Part shown: piece by piece, positions 1-7,180 of the stretch | Position numbering within the stretch: the stretch's first letter is position 1 | Layout: each line of letters starts with the position of its first letter | Source: Campylobacterales bacterium | GTDB lineage: Bacteria > Campylobacterota > Campylobacteria > Campylobacterales > SZUA-545 | DNA: 18,511 nt | Assembly (NCBI GenBank): GCA_025800305.1 | Contig: JAOXRY010000231.1 | Location: 1 to 18,511, forward strand | Direction: 5' to 3' | The notes under the pieces: generated by a model | Told to the model about the DNA's origin: nothing | The model's database searches: none | The model's input: the letters and a program-made list of their open reading frames with translations, nothing else | Position numbers and translations under genes: made by a program

Positions 1-145
1 GGTTCCACTTTCTGAAATGTTTGGTTACTCAACAGATATCAGATCTATGACACAAGGTAGAGGAACATACTCTATGGTTTTTGAAAACTATGCAGAGGTT
101 CCAAACAACGTTCAAGAAGAGATCGTTAAGAAAAGAAACGGTTAA
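1..145 (+). CDS. fusA: Translation elongation factor G, C-terminal end (partial)
   Basis: This is the last 47 codons of elongation factor G, the GTPase that moves tRNAs and mRNA through the ribosome; the rest lies before the window. The frame opens at base 2 and ends in TAA at 143-145. The translation contains PLSEMFGYSTDIRSMTQGRG followed by a YSMVFENYAEVP-like stretch. That matches the conserved domain V tail of bacterial EF-G (PLSEMFGYATDLRS-TQGRG-Y), and the protein finishes in a basic KKRNG end. A strong hairpin terminator follows 13 bases later, so fusA is probably the last gene of its operon (typically rpsL-rpsG-fusA). The identification rests on the motif alone but is distinctive. Confidence 0.95.
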   Translation, partial: VPLSEMFGYSTDIRSMTQGRGTYSMVFENYAEVPNNVQEEIVKKRNG

Positions 146-157
146 TAAAACCACTTC

Positions 158-198
158 AGAGAGGAGATTATCTCCTCTCTTTCTCTTTTTATTTTGAA
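158..198 (+). terminator. Rho-independent terminator after fusA
   Basis: A perfect 10-bp stem (158-167 with 171-180, arms AGAGAGGAGA and TCTCCTCTCT) with a TTA loop is followed by the T-rich tail TTCTCTTTTTATTTT. It lies directly behind the fusA stop. The TTG start proposed for the next gene sits inside this tail. Confidence 0.9.
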
Positions 199-811
199 AT
201 ATCCAGAAAAAATAGGTACTTTTCAAAACACATCCAATAAAACTTTTTATTTTTCATCATGTGCTAACTGTGGCAGTAAATGCTGTGCTGGTAGTGAAAA
301 CTTTGTTTTAGCACCATTAATACTTGAAGACTTTGAATTAGTCTATGAGAATTTCCCAATACTTTTTAGAGAACAAGATGGTTTGGTAAAAGCATCAATA
401 GTTTTAAATAATGGAGAGAGTGGATGTTGGTATCTTGGAGATAATGGGTGCAACATCTACTCTAAAAGACCATCAACTTGTAAACAATTTCCTTTAAGTC
501 CCTATTTTGATGAGCTTTATATTGACGGAAATTGTCCTGCCGTTAGTGAATGTGATGGAATTAAGATGATTGAGAACAATCAGGTGTTAGAACCATTTAA
601 AGTAGATAGATTTGATGGTTTTAATAAGAAGTTGGAAGAGACAGATAGGGTACTAAACTCTTTTAATAAAGAAAACTTTCAATATTTTTTGACAATAAAA
701 GGTATTGCACTTTTTACGTACTTAAAAAAAGATGACAATAAATATATAGATCTTCATCAAAAGTCACTACAACTTCATGAAGAAAAATTAAAGATTTTAG
801 TAACTAATTAA
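194..811 (+). CDS. YkgJ-family cysteine-cluster protein
   Basis: A 205-residue protein of the YkgJ family (putative zinc- or iron-chelating proteins whose biochemical role is mostly unknown). The hallmark is visible: C23-x2-C26-x3-C30-C31 near the N-terminus, then C78, C86, an IYSKRPSTC box ending at C96 followed by KQFPL, and later C114 and C120. No signal peptide or membrane segment is seen, so it should be cytoplasmic. The only plausible start upstream of the first Cys pair is TTG at 194. It has no clear Shine-Dalgarno sequence and lies in the T-tract of the fusA terminator, so the start is uncertain. The gene converges on and overlaps the end of the small minus-strand ORF by four bases. 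Confidence 0.82.
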   Translation: MKYPEKIGTFQNTSNKTFYFSSCANCGSKCCAGSENFVLAPLILEDFELVYENFPILFREQDGLVKASIVLNNGESGCWYLGDNGCNIYSKRPSTCKQFPLSPYFDELYIDGNCPAVSECDGIKMIENNQVLEPFKVDRFDGFNKKLEETDRVLNSFNKENFQYFLTIKGIALFTYLKKDDNKYIDLHQKSLQLHEEKLKILVTN

Positions 812-990
812 GCTGATTTTTTATCTTCAGAATTTTTAGCAAATTGGGCATTAATTGCATTTAATTCACTCCAAAGTTCATTGATAATATTAGCTCTTGC
901 CAGAGGATCTTCTTCATTTTTTGTTACTTTTTCGATTAATTCTGAAATTGTTAAATGTCCGTCGATTACTTCTTGTATCTCTTGTCTCAT
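808..990 (-). CDS. Small conserved-looking hypothetical protein, 60 aa
   Basis: I do not recognise this protein. It is 60 residues, acidic and probably all-helical, with the core LTISELIEKVTKN and a Lys/Ser-rich tail. No signal peptide, membrane span or cysteine is present. A good Shine-Dalgarno (AAAAAGG) lies about 8 bases before the ATG at 990, which supports it as a real gene. Its 3' end overlaps the YkgJ gene by four bases, tail to tail. It stands alone on the minus strand, divergent from the cupin gene, and both must be transcribed from the 991-1075 gap. Confidence 0.6.
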   Translation of the reverse strand: MRQEIQEVIDGHLTISELIEKVTKNEEDPLARANIINELWSELNAINAQFAKNSEDKKSA

Positions 991-1043
991 TCTTTGACCT
1001 TTTTAGGATATAAAAGAAGGAAGCAATAAAAGATCCTTTTCAT

Positions 1044-1068
1044 TATAATTTCCTCATTAATAGGAGAT
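1044..1068 (+). promoter_or_regulatory. -10 element and ribosome binding site of the cupin gene
   Basis: TATAAT at 1044-1049 is followed by the strong Shine-Dalgarno AGGAGAT at 1062-1068, eight bases before the ATG at 1076. The leader is therefore only about 20 bases long. I see no good -35 box, which is usual for sigma-70 promoters in Campylobacterota. Confidence 0.6.
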
Positions 1069-1075
1069 ATAACTA

Positions 1076-1450
1076 ATGTATAAAACCAATGAAAATCAAC
1101 ACGAATATAGATTTAAAACCCATGGACCTAAATATTTAACAAATGGACCTAAAGTTGATATGGGTGTTGTAGTGATTACACCAGGAGAACAACATCCCTG
1201 TCACAAGCATGTTAAACAAGAAGAGTCCTTTTTATGCCTTGAAGGAGAATGTGCTGTCTATATTGATGGTGAAAAAGTAATAATGAAAGAAGGTGACTAT
1301 TTAAGATGTGAGCCTGGCGAAGCTCATCTTTTTAGAAATGAGAGTAATAAGAATTTTAAGGCTGTCTTTACAAAAGCCCCTCATTTTGAAGAAAAAGACA
1401 GTGTATATATTGATTGGGAACCAGGACAAAAATTTATAAAGGAAGATTAG
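1076..1450 (+). CDS. Cupin-domain protein
   Basis: A 124-residue single-domain cupin. Motif 1 fits G(X)5HXH(X)3-4E(X)6G: G37, H43, H45, E49 or E50, G57. Motif 2 fits the second half of the fold: G73, P80, G81, H84, N88. The metal-binding set (H43, H45, Glu, H84) is intact, so it should bind one divalent metal in a small beta barrel. The substrate cannot be read from sequence; cupins range from isomerases to dioxygenases. It is monocistronic, with its own TATAAT promoter, a strong ribosome binding site, and a terminator directly behind it. Confidence 0.85.
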   Translation: MYKTNENQHEYRFKTHGPKYLTNGPKVDMGVVVITPGEQHPCHKHVKQEESFLCLEGECAVYIDGEKVIMKEGDYLRCEPGEAHLFRNESNKNFKAVFTKAPHFEEKDSVYIDWEPGQKFIKED

Positions 1451-1462
1451 TTAGAAATTTGA

Positions 1463-1490
1463 GATATGAGAACTATTTCTCATATCATTT
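1463..1490. terminator. Terminator between the cupin and response-regulator genes
   Basis: A perfect 10-bp stem (GATATGAGAA at 1463-1472 with TTCTCATATC at 1477-1486) and a CTAT loop are followed by ATTTTATTTG. It serves the cupin gene and, lying between convergent stops, may also act on the minus-strand response regulator. Confidence 0.8.
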
Positions 1491-1496
1491 TATTTG

Positions 1497-1877
1497 TTAA
1501 ACAGCTATTTTTTCTTGGTGGTACTCTGCAGAAATATAATCTAAATAGTCAAGTTCTAATGGTTTTGGTAAGAAATTCACACCAATTTCATTTGCCTCAT
1601 CCTCTTTGTTATCAATACTAAAAAGGAAGAAACATTGTTCTTTATTTATTTTCAAAATTTCTTTTGAAAAAACTCCACCATTCATATTGGGCATATTGTA
1701 ATCAGAAATTATTACATGGAAATCTTCAGGATTTTTTTTGTACATTTCTAACGCTTCTTGACCATCGTATGCTGAGTAGACATTTTTAAAATATTTTGAT
1801 AAAACAGCTCTTGTTAATTCAACAGTCATTTTATCATCATCTACAAAAAGAACATTTAAATTTTGTAATTTTTCCAT
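1497..1877 (-). CDS. Single-domain response regulator (CheY-like receiver)
   Basis: A stand-alone receiver domain of 126 residues. The acidic pocket D13-D14, the phosphoacceptor D59 in ISDYNMPNMNG, the switch Ser S87 in FSIDN and the conserved K105 in LPKPL are all present. It should be phosphorylated by a histidine kinase and act through protein contacts, since no output domain follows. The frame can be opened at GTG 1895, giving six more residues. I prefer the ATG at 1877 because GGAG lies nine bases before it, inside the longer version's first codons. No kinase is adjacent, so the partner is encoded elsewhere. The aromatic switch position is less clear, and a chemotaxis or a stress role cannot be decided. 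Confidence 0.88.
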   Translation of the reverse strand: MEKLQNLNVLFVDDDKMTVELTRAVLSKYFKNVYSAYDGQEALEMYKKNPEDFHVIISDYNMPNMNGGVFSKEILKINKEQCFFLFSIDNKEDEANEIGVNFLPKPLELDYLDYISAEYHQEKIAV

Positions 1878-1948
1878 CGGCGAAAACTCCATCACATAAA
1901 TATCATTTATTTTACTTTTTTTTTCATTAAAAATTATTTAAATTTTTA

Positions 1949-1954
1949 TATAAT
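1949..1954 (+). promoter_or_regulatory. -10 promoter element of ppaC
   Basis: TATAAT in an almost pure A/T run, 26 bases ahead of the ppaC ATG. GAGGAA at 1969-1974 supplies the ribosome binding site. Confidence 0.6.
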
Positions 1955-1979
1955 GATAAAAAATTTTTGAGGAATTAAA

Positions 1980-2900
1980 ATGGCAATTTATGTATATGGA
2001 CATACAAATCCAGATTCTGACTCTATAGTTGGTGCAATCTCTTTAGCATATTTAAAAAATCAGCTAGGAGAAGAAGCTGTAGCTACAAGACAGGGAAAGT
2101 TAAACCCAGAGAGCACATGGATTTTAGAAAAATTTAATATTGATGTTCCAGATCTTATGTTAGAGTATGCTGGAAAAGATGTATGGCTGGTAGATCACTC
2201 AGATCTAGCACAGAGCCCACAAGATGTAAAAGAAGCAAATATTCTTGGAATTGTAGACCACCACAAACTAGGTGATATCACAACTCCAACTCCATTGGAG
2301 TGTTGGATTAGACCTGTTGGTTGTAGCTGTACAATTGTAAAAGAGATGTTTGATTTTTATAAAGTTGATATTCCAAAAGATATTGCTGGTGCAATGCTTT
2401 GTGCAATTTTAAGTGATACAGTGATTTTTAAATCACCAACTTGTACAAAAGTTGATACAAAAGCCTGTAGAGAGTTGGTAGAGATTGCTGGTGTTGATGA
2501 TGTGAGAGGTCTTGGTATGGAGATGTTTACTGTAAAATCAGCAGTAGATGGAGCAAGTCCTAGAGAACTTACAACAAGAGACTTTAAAGACTTTGAAATG
2601 GGTGGTAAAAAGATTGGTGTTGGACAGTTAGAAGTTGTAGATATCTCAATTTTAGACAAAGTAAAATCAGATCTTTTTGCTGATATCAATAAATTAAAAG
2701 AAGAGGGCGGTAGATTTGCAGTACTACTTCTTTTAACAGATATTATGAAAGAGGGTTCTCAGATGTTAATTGTATCTGATGATGATACTCTTGTTGAAAA
2801 AGCATTTGGTGTAAAACCTGAATTTAACGAAGTTTGGTTAGATAAAGTAATGAGTAGAAAAAAACAGATTATTCCTAACTTAGAGAAGTTATTAGCATAA
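1980..2900 (+). CDS. ppaC: Manganese-dependent inorganic pyrophosphatase (family II, DHH)
   Basis: A 306-residue enzyme that hydrolyses pyrophosphate to two phosphates in the cytoplasm and so pulls biosynthetic reactions forward. The DHH-family signatures are all visible: YGHTNPDSDS (H8, D12, D14), VDHSD (D72), the VDHH box (D93-H94-H95), and the C-terminal DHHA2 motif SRKKQIIP near residues 292-299. Length is typical, and there are no CBS regulatory domains, so it is the short, unregulated form. Its start is clear: a TATAAT promoter, GAGGAA ribosome binding site and ATG at 1980. Its stop overlaps the reading frame of the downstream SPL-family gene, implying an operon. Confidence 0.96.
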   Translation: MAIYVYGHTNPDSDSIVGAISLAYLKNQLGEEAVATRQGKLNPESTWILEKFNIDVPDLMLEYAGKDVWLVDHSDLAQSPQDVKEANILGIVDHHKLGDITTPTPLECWIRPVGCSCTIVKEMFDFYKVDIPKDIAGAMLCAILSDTVIFKSPTCTKVDTKACRELVEIAGVDDVRGLGMEMFTVKSAVDGASPRELTTRDFKDFEMGGKKIGVGQLEVVDISILDKVKSDLFADINKLKEEGGRFAVLLLLTDIMKEGSQMLIVSDDDTLVEKAFGVKPEFNEVWLDKVMSRKKQIIPNLEKLLA

Positions 2901-3040
2901 AACAAAACTACACGGAGAAGTTTGCCAAGATCTCAAAAGAGACAAAACTTCTCCTTCTTCCACAAAATCAAAGAGACTTTATAGAGAAGATCTCAAATCA
3001 GTACCTTTTTACATTCTCAGATCTAAAAAATATAGTTGAT
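2879..3040 (+). other. Open N-terminal extension of the SPL-family gene without a standard start codon
   Basis: The frame of the radical SAM gene is open without a stop from 2879 to its first ATG at 3041. From 2897 it translates as IKQNYTEKFAKISKETKLLL and onward for 48 codons of normal-looking protein ending in a DLKNIVD segment. It contains no ATG, GTG or TTG. An ATA codon at 2897-2899 overlaps the ppaC stop (ATAA), exactly where an ATGA coupling junction would be expected, with AGAGAAG eight bases upstream. The likely reading is that the true protein starts here on a non-standard or mutated start codon. This is inference. Confidence 0.55.
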
Positions 3041-4132
3041 ATGTCTTTAGATTTGAATATGTGGCAAGAAGAGCCAATTGATAAGATCTGTCAAATCAAA
3101 GAGAGTAAAAAAGAGTACTTAAAAGATCTTAAAAAGGTCTATCAAGATCTTAAAGAGAATAAGTCCTATAAGAATTTTCACTATGAAAAGTCCCAGAGAA
3201 AACCTAAGATTGAGGAGATAGAAAAAGAGAGTTTAGGTCTTGGGATGTGTCCTGTTGCATCTGAAAAAACTAGATGTTGTAATCTTATGACTCTTGATGC
3301 AATCGAGAGCTGTGGTTTTGATTGTAGCTATTGCAGTATTCAGTCTTTTTATAATGGGGATAAGATCACTTTCGATAAGAGCTTTAGTAACAAGCTAGAA
3401 TCACTGGAGTTAGATCCTAATAAAACCTATCACATTGGAACAGGGCAGTCTTCAGACTCACTTCTTTATGGAAACAAAAATGGAGCTTTGGAAGCTGTTA
3501 TCGAGTTTGCAAAGAAAAATAAGAATGTTATCTTAGAACTAAAAAGTAAATCAAAAAATATTGAGTATCTTTTAAAAAATGAGATCCCAAGAAATCTGAT
3601 TGTTACATGGAGTATGAACACACCAACAATTATTGAAAATGAAGAGCATTTAAGTGCAACTTTGGAGGAGAGAATAGAATCAGCAAGAAGAGTTTCTGAT
3701 AAAGGAATCTTAGTAGGTTTTCATTTTCATCCTATGGTCTATTATGAAGGATGGGAAGAGGAGTATTCCAAAGTCTATCAATTAATACAAGAGAACTTTA
3801 AACCAGAAGAGGTTGTTTTAATTTCTATTGGAACTCTTACATTTATAAAACCAGTAATTAAAAAACTTAGAGAGAGAAAATTTAGCTCTAAGATCTTACA
3901 GATGGATATGGTGGACGCAGAAGGAAAGTTTTCTTATCCGTTAGAGATTAAAGAGAAGATGTTTAAACATCTTTATGATGGTTTTAAAGATTGGCATAAG
4001 AAAGTTTATTTTTATATGTGTATGGAAAATAAAGATCTGTGGCAGAAAATCTTTGGCTATGAGTATTCAACAAATGAAGAGTTTGAAGATGATATGATTC
4101 AAGCTTATAAGGAGAAAATATGGGTAAATTAG
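3041..4132 (+). CDS. SPL-family (spore photoproduct lyase-like) radical SAM protein
   Basis: A radical S-adenosylmethionine enzyme related to spore photoproduct lyase. Numbered from the ATG at 3041, the [4Fe-4S] motif is C91-x3-C95-x2-C98 in CGFDCSYCSIQSFY. Before it is a second Cys cluster, MCPVAS...RCCNLMTLDA (C70, C79, C80), typical of the family. The GTGQSSDSLL stretch and the later HFHPM motif fit the SPL barrel. In non-sporulating bacteria its substrate is unknown, and DNA lesion repair is only an analogy. I give the first standard start codon, but ATG 3041 has no ribosome binding site and the frame is open upstream to 2879 with plausible protein sequence. Downstream, its last 13 bases overlap the start of a lipoprotein gene. 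Confidence 0.85.
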   Translation: MSLDLNMWQEEPIDKICQIKESKKEYLKDLKKVYQDLKENKSYKNFHYEKSQRKPKIEEIEKESLGLGMCPVASEKTRCCNLMTLDAIESCGFDCSYCSIQSFYNGDKITFDKSFSNKLESLELDPNKTYHIGTGQSSDSLLYGNKNGALEAVIEFAKKNKNVILELKSKSKNIEYLLKNEIPRNLIVTWSMNTPTIIENEEHLSATLEERIESARRVSDKGILVGFHFHPMVYYEGWEEEYSKVYQLIQENFKPEEVVLISIGTLTFIKPVIKKLRERKFSSKILQMDMVDAEGKFSYPLEIKEKMFKHLYDGFKDWHKKVYFYMCMENKDLWQKIFGYEYSTNEEFEDDMIQAYKEKIWVN

Positions 4133-4793
4133 TAGGTATTTTAGTTACACTTTCAGCTTTTGTCTTTTTAGGTTGTGGTGGTTCTGCCAAGCCAAAGATT
4201 GAGAAGCCAAGGGTTCATCAAAGTATTATAGATCTTGAAAGAGGAAAAATCAAAGGTCAAGATTATGGTGCGTTTGAAACAAAAAATCTACAAAAGATCT
4301 ATGACTTAGTTATTCCACACTTAGGAAAGGTGTAACGACACTATATGATATGAGAAAGTATCGTTTCATCTCTCAAAGACAGTTAAGATATATTTCAAGT
4401 CAAACTTTTATCACAGCAAGTATCAGATCTCAGCCAGGAGCTTTAGAGAGAGTGTTATTGGTGGAAATTGATAAAGATGCAGATCTGCAGAAGCTAAAAA
4501 TGGAAGCAGATAGAAAAGCAAATAATAAAACTATGGTCAATGAGAAAGCTCAAAAAGTACTATCTGGAAAAAAATGGGTCTATATTGATGAAAGCAAAAA
4601 TCCTATTGACATTAAAAAAGAGATTGAAAAAGTAAAAGAAGCTTTAAAAGGTGCAGAAGATTTTTCTGTAATTGTATCACCTCATTACGCTTTTAGAAAT
4701 CTTGAAATGATTAATAGCTGGTATGTTCAAGGGGGTGGAAGCGAAAGGGATTTGGCTGATACGTATATTGGCTGGGAAAAGCAAAGAGCATAG
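4120..4793 (+). pseudogene. Lipoprotein gene broken by a frameshift and probably truncated
   Basis: The first part (4120-4335, 71 aa) starts with AAGGAG six bases before ATG and a signal peptide with a lipobox-like end (VFLGCG, Cys at residue 19), so the product would be an outer- or inner-membrane lipoprotein. The frame stops at TAA 4333-4335. Another frame, open from 4305 and given as 4350-4793 if started at ATG, continues with lysine-rich, clearly coding-like sequence (GALERVLLVEIDKDADLQ, KKWVYIDESKNP). The switch point is near 4328-4335 and corresponds to a one-base loss or two-base gain. The second part runs into the Crp-like fragment at about 4785, which suggests its own 3' end is also missing. 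I do not recognise the family. Two separate genes are possible but less likely. Confidence 0.6.
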
Positions 4794-5178
4794 AAACATT
4801 CCTTTTCCATCTTCGGCAGAGCTTATTACAGATGGTATGATAGTTAAATTTAAATATAAAGAATATAGTCATTTTTTTCTAGGAGATGATAATCAGAATA
4901 ATTTTATTTTTGAATCTCTTTTAAATAAGATTGAGGGGTTACAAAATACAATAAATAGAGGGCTGATTTTAGATACATTATCAAGGGTTAGTAAATTTAT
5001 CTTTGAATATAAAGAGGCTTATAAATATTTGAAGCAATATGAGATTGCCTCAATGTTAAGTATAACTCCAGAAACCCTTTCAAGGACGCTTAAAAAATTA
5101 GTAGAAAAAGATCTAATTATCTTAGAAAAAGGAAAGATAAAAATTAAAAATCTAGAAGGGCTTAAAAAGCTTTTTTAA
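4723..5178 (+). pseudogene. Crp/Fnr-family regulator fragment lacking its N-terminal sensor domain
   Basis: From about codon 25 onward (NIPFPSSAEL) this frame reads as the second half of a Crp/Fnr-family transcription factor: the end of the cyclic-nucleotide-type beta barrel, the dimerisation helix around residues 60-95, and a winged helix-turn-helix (residues 101-131, EIASMLSITPETLSRTLKKL). A full family member has about 85 more residues of ligand-binding barrel in front. Here those are replaced by about 24 codons that overlap the lipoprotein remnant in another frame and look non-coding. The ATG at 4723 has no ribosome binding site. A deletion joining two neighbouring genes explains both remnants. 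The HTH could still fold, but a functional product is doubtful. Confidence 0.65.
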
Positions 5179-5194
5179 AATATTGAATAACTAG

Positions 5195-5215
5195 CCACCT
5201 ATTGTACATAGGCGG
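5195..5215. terminator. Weak hairpin between the Crp remnant and the metal-binding protein gene
   Basis: Imperfect 8-bp arms (CCACCTAT and ATAGGCGG, one A-C mismatch) with a 5-base loop, followed on the plus strand by ATTAAAAAG. It lies between convergent stops and may serve either gene. The T-tail is poor, so this is tentative. Confidence 0.35.
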
Positions 5216-5228
5216 ATTAAAAAGTAAA

Positions 5229-6101
5229 TTATTTAGCAATTGTCTTTGCCATTTTTATAAGGTTTTTAGACCATTTAGGATGAAGTGGTGATATTCCTAC
5301 AACAGATCCACCAATCTCTTTGGCGATGAGTTTTGCTCCTTTTTGACTAAATTCTGGTTGGGTTAAAATAGTTTTAACATTTTCTTTTTTTGCTACAGCT
5401 ATCAATCTTGTTAGTTCTTTTGGCTTAGGTTCTTTTCCTGCTTTTTCTATAGCTATTTGAGTCAAACCATAATCATGGGCAAAATATCCCCAAGCTGGAT
5501 GAAACACCATGAATTTTGTACCTATTGGAGTATTTTTCAAGATCTTTTGAATTTTTTTATCTGTTTGTTCTATCTCTTGTGTAAATTTTTCTAAATTTTT
5601 TTCATAATAATGTTTATTTTTTGGATCAATTTTTATTAAAGAATCTGCCATAACTTTTCCAATAACTTTTACCCTTTTAGGACTTACCCAGATATGAAGA
5701 TCTAAATGGGAATCTTCATGTTTTTTCATCTTTTTTTTCTTATGAGAATGGGCTCTTTTTGGTTTTTTGATTCTATCCATTGCTTTATCTTTTTGTGTAG
5801 AAACAACTTTCATAGACTTGTTTTGACTTTGGATTTTATCCAACCAAACGTGTTCAAAAGGAACACCTATAGCAAAATAAATATCTGCATTTGATAGACT
5901 TTTCATTTGAGAAGCTTTAGGCTCATATGTTGCAGGAGATTGACCAGGTTCTACCATTAATGTGATATTCACCTTATCTCCACCTATTTTTTTAAGGAAA
6001 GTCTTTTGAGGTAGAATTGATACTACAGCATTAACATTTCCAAAAGCAAAACTTGTTAAAACAAAACCAATCAGTATGTTTATTGTTAATATATTTTTCA
6101 T
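5229..6101 (-). CDS. znuA: Zinc/manganese ABC transporter substrate-binding protein (ZnuA-like)
   Basis: A 290-residue periplasmic cluster A-I metal-binding protein that would hand Zn or Mn to an ABC permease. A signal peptide covers residues 1 to about 21. Conserved ligands are H136 in DLHIWVSP, H201 in VFHPAWGYF and E250 in TQPEFS. The first usual His of the family, in a PHxYEP-like motif, is absent: the motif reads PGQSPATYEP (52-61). A short His/Lys-rich loop (118-136, H118, H120, H128, H132) stands where ZnuA proteins carry their metal-sensing loop. The start is supported by AGGAG eight bases before ATG 6101. No permease or ATPase gene is in the window, so it is an orphan component here. 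Two palindromes upstream suggest metal-dependent control. Confidence 0.9.
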   Translation of the reverse strand: MKNILTINILIGFVLTSFAFGNVNAVVSILPQKTFLKKIGGDKVNITLMVEPGQSPATYEPKASQMKSLSNADIYFAIGVPFEHVWLDKIQSQNKSMKVVSTQKDKAMDRIKKPKRAHSHKKKKMKKHEDSHLDLHIWVSPKRVKVIGKVMADSLIKIDPKNKHYYEKNLEKFTQEIEQTDKKIQKILKNTPIGTKFMVFHPAWGYFAHDYGLTQIAIEKAGKEPKPKELTRLIAVAKKENVKTILTQPEFSQKGAKLIAKEIGGSVVGISPLHPKWSKNLIKMAKTIAK

Positions 6102-6141
6102 CTATTTCTCCTAATTTTTCTTGGGAATCTTTAAATTGATA

Positions 6142-6158
6142 TTGCGACTAAGTCGCAA
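6142..6158. promoter_or_regulatory. Palindromic operator 1 (znuA-proximal)
   Basis: A perfect 17-base odd palindrome, TTGCGACT-A-AGTCGCAA, 41 bases upstream of the znuA start. It shares the core TGCRACTWAGTYGCA with the second palindrome 45 bp away (centre to centre). The geometry resembles boxes of Fur-superfamily regulators (Fur, Zur, Mur). The regulator itself is not in the window. Confidence 0.65.
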
Positions 6159-6185
6159 AAAAGAAGTATATAAGCAAATTTATTA

Positions 6186-6204
6186 AATGCAACTTAGTTG
6201 CATT
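6186..6204. promoter_or_regulatory. Palindromic operator 2 (MEMO-gene side)
   Basis: A perfect 19-base odd palindrome, AATGCAACT-T-AGTTGCATT, 62 bases before the MEMO gene. It is the sister of operator 1. Two copies in a divergent intergenic region suggest one regulator controlling both znuA and the MEMO gene. Confidence 0.65.
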
Positions 6205-6265
6205 AAGATGCTTAAGGAAAAGAAAATACTCATATAGTTATTATTGAAAAAGAAAAAGGAAAATA

Positions 6266-7063
6266 ATGAAACGAGATATGAATTTTGCAGGAAGTTTTTA
6301 TAGTAGAGAAAAAGATGAGATCTTACATATGTTTAGTAAGTTTAATAACATTATAGATGAGAATATTAAAGACAGTCAAATATATAAAAAAGAGAATACT
6401 TTAGGGGCAATTGTTCCCCATGCAGGATATATCTATTCTGGCTTAAATGCAAATTTAGCTTATAGGGCTTTAGAAGATCTACCAATAGAAAAAATAGCAG
6501 TAATAGGACCAAGTCACCATTTTTACTTTGAAGATATTAGCATAGGAGATTTTGATTGTTTTATAACACCTTTAGGAGATCTTCAATGTGATAAAGAATT
6601 AGTTTCAGATCTAAAAAACAACTTTGATATAAAAATGAACAAAAATGCCCATATGGAGCACTCAACAGAGGTACAGTTTCCTTTTATCAAGCACTATTTT
6701 TCCAATGCTAAAGTAATAGAAATTGTATATGGAAAGTTTCAAGGAGAGAAGTTAGAAGAGATTATTGAATATTTGATTGAAGAGAATGTAACTCTTGTAA
6801 TCAGTACAGATCTTAGCCATTTTCACTCTTTGGAAGAAGCAAATAAAAGGGACAATATCTGCCTTGAAGCTATTGAAAATAAAGATGTAAAAAAGCTAGA
6901 TCTTGGATGTGAAGCTTGTGGAAAAAGAGGAGTAAAGGCTACTTTAGAAGTAGCTAATAAGCGAGAACTCAACACAAAGGTTCTCTACTACAACACAAGT
7001 GCTGATGCTTCAAAAGATGAGTCTAGAGTAGTTGGATATTTAAGTGGACTTCTTTATAGGTAA
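6266..7063 (+). CDS. amrB: MEMO-family protein (AmmeMemoRadiSam system protein B)
   Basis: A 265-residue member of the MEMO family, related to extradiol dioxygenases. Motifs in order: AGSFYS (8-13), VPHAGYIYSG (H52), GPSHH (H84, H85), MEHSTEVQFPF (H132), STDLSHFH (D182, H185) and CEACGKRG (C215, C218). Human MEMO1 binds iron or copper through two His and a Cys; equivalents appear to be H52, H85 or nearby, and a Cys of the last motif. In many bacteria it sits with AMMECR1 and a radical SAM gene; here neither is adjacent, though a different radical SAM gene lies 0.65 kb downstream on the other strand. AAGGAAA precedes the ATG. It is divergent from znuA across a double palindrome, suggesting metal-linked regulation. 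The molecular function is unknown. Confidence 0.9.
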   Translation: MKRDMNFAGSFYSREKDEILHMFSKFNNIIDENIKDSQIYKKENTLGAIVPHAGYIYSGLNANLAYRALEDLPIEKIAVIGPSHHFYFEDISIGDFDCFITPLGDLQCDKELVSDLKNNFDIKMNKNAHMEHSTEVQFPFIKHYFSNAKVIEIVYGKFQGEKLEEIIEYLIEENVTLVISTDLSHFHSLEEANKRDNICLEAIENKDVKKLDLGCEACGKRGVKATLEVANKRELNTKVLYYNTSADASKDESRVVGYLSGLLYR

Positions 7064-7180
7064 AGATCTTACAAATACCAAATAAAATTTACAAAACATT
7101 ACAAAATTTCATCTCTTTTTCATATAGAAAAAGTTAAAAATGGCGATTTTATTTTAAAGTGACCAACCAAAGGAACTAAA

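Noticed and set aside
2357..2689. A 110-codon open frame on the minus strand within ppaC
   Set aside because: It is the antisense shadow of a well-identified gene, has no ribosome binding site and reads as low-complexity Ser/Thr/Leu sequence.
4723..4790. The first 24 codons of the Crp-like frame as a real N-terminus
   Set aside because: They overlap the lipoprotein frame, have no ribosome binding site, and do not resemble the family's barrel domain.
5163..5178. AAAAAGC/TTTTTT palindrome at the end of the Crp remnant as a terminator
   Set aside because: It has no loop and is inside the coding end; not a usable hairpin.
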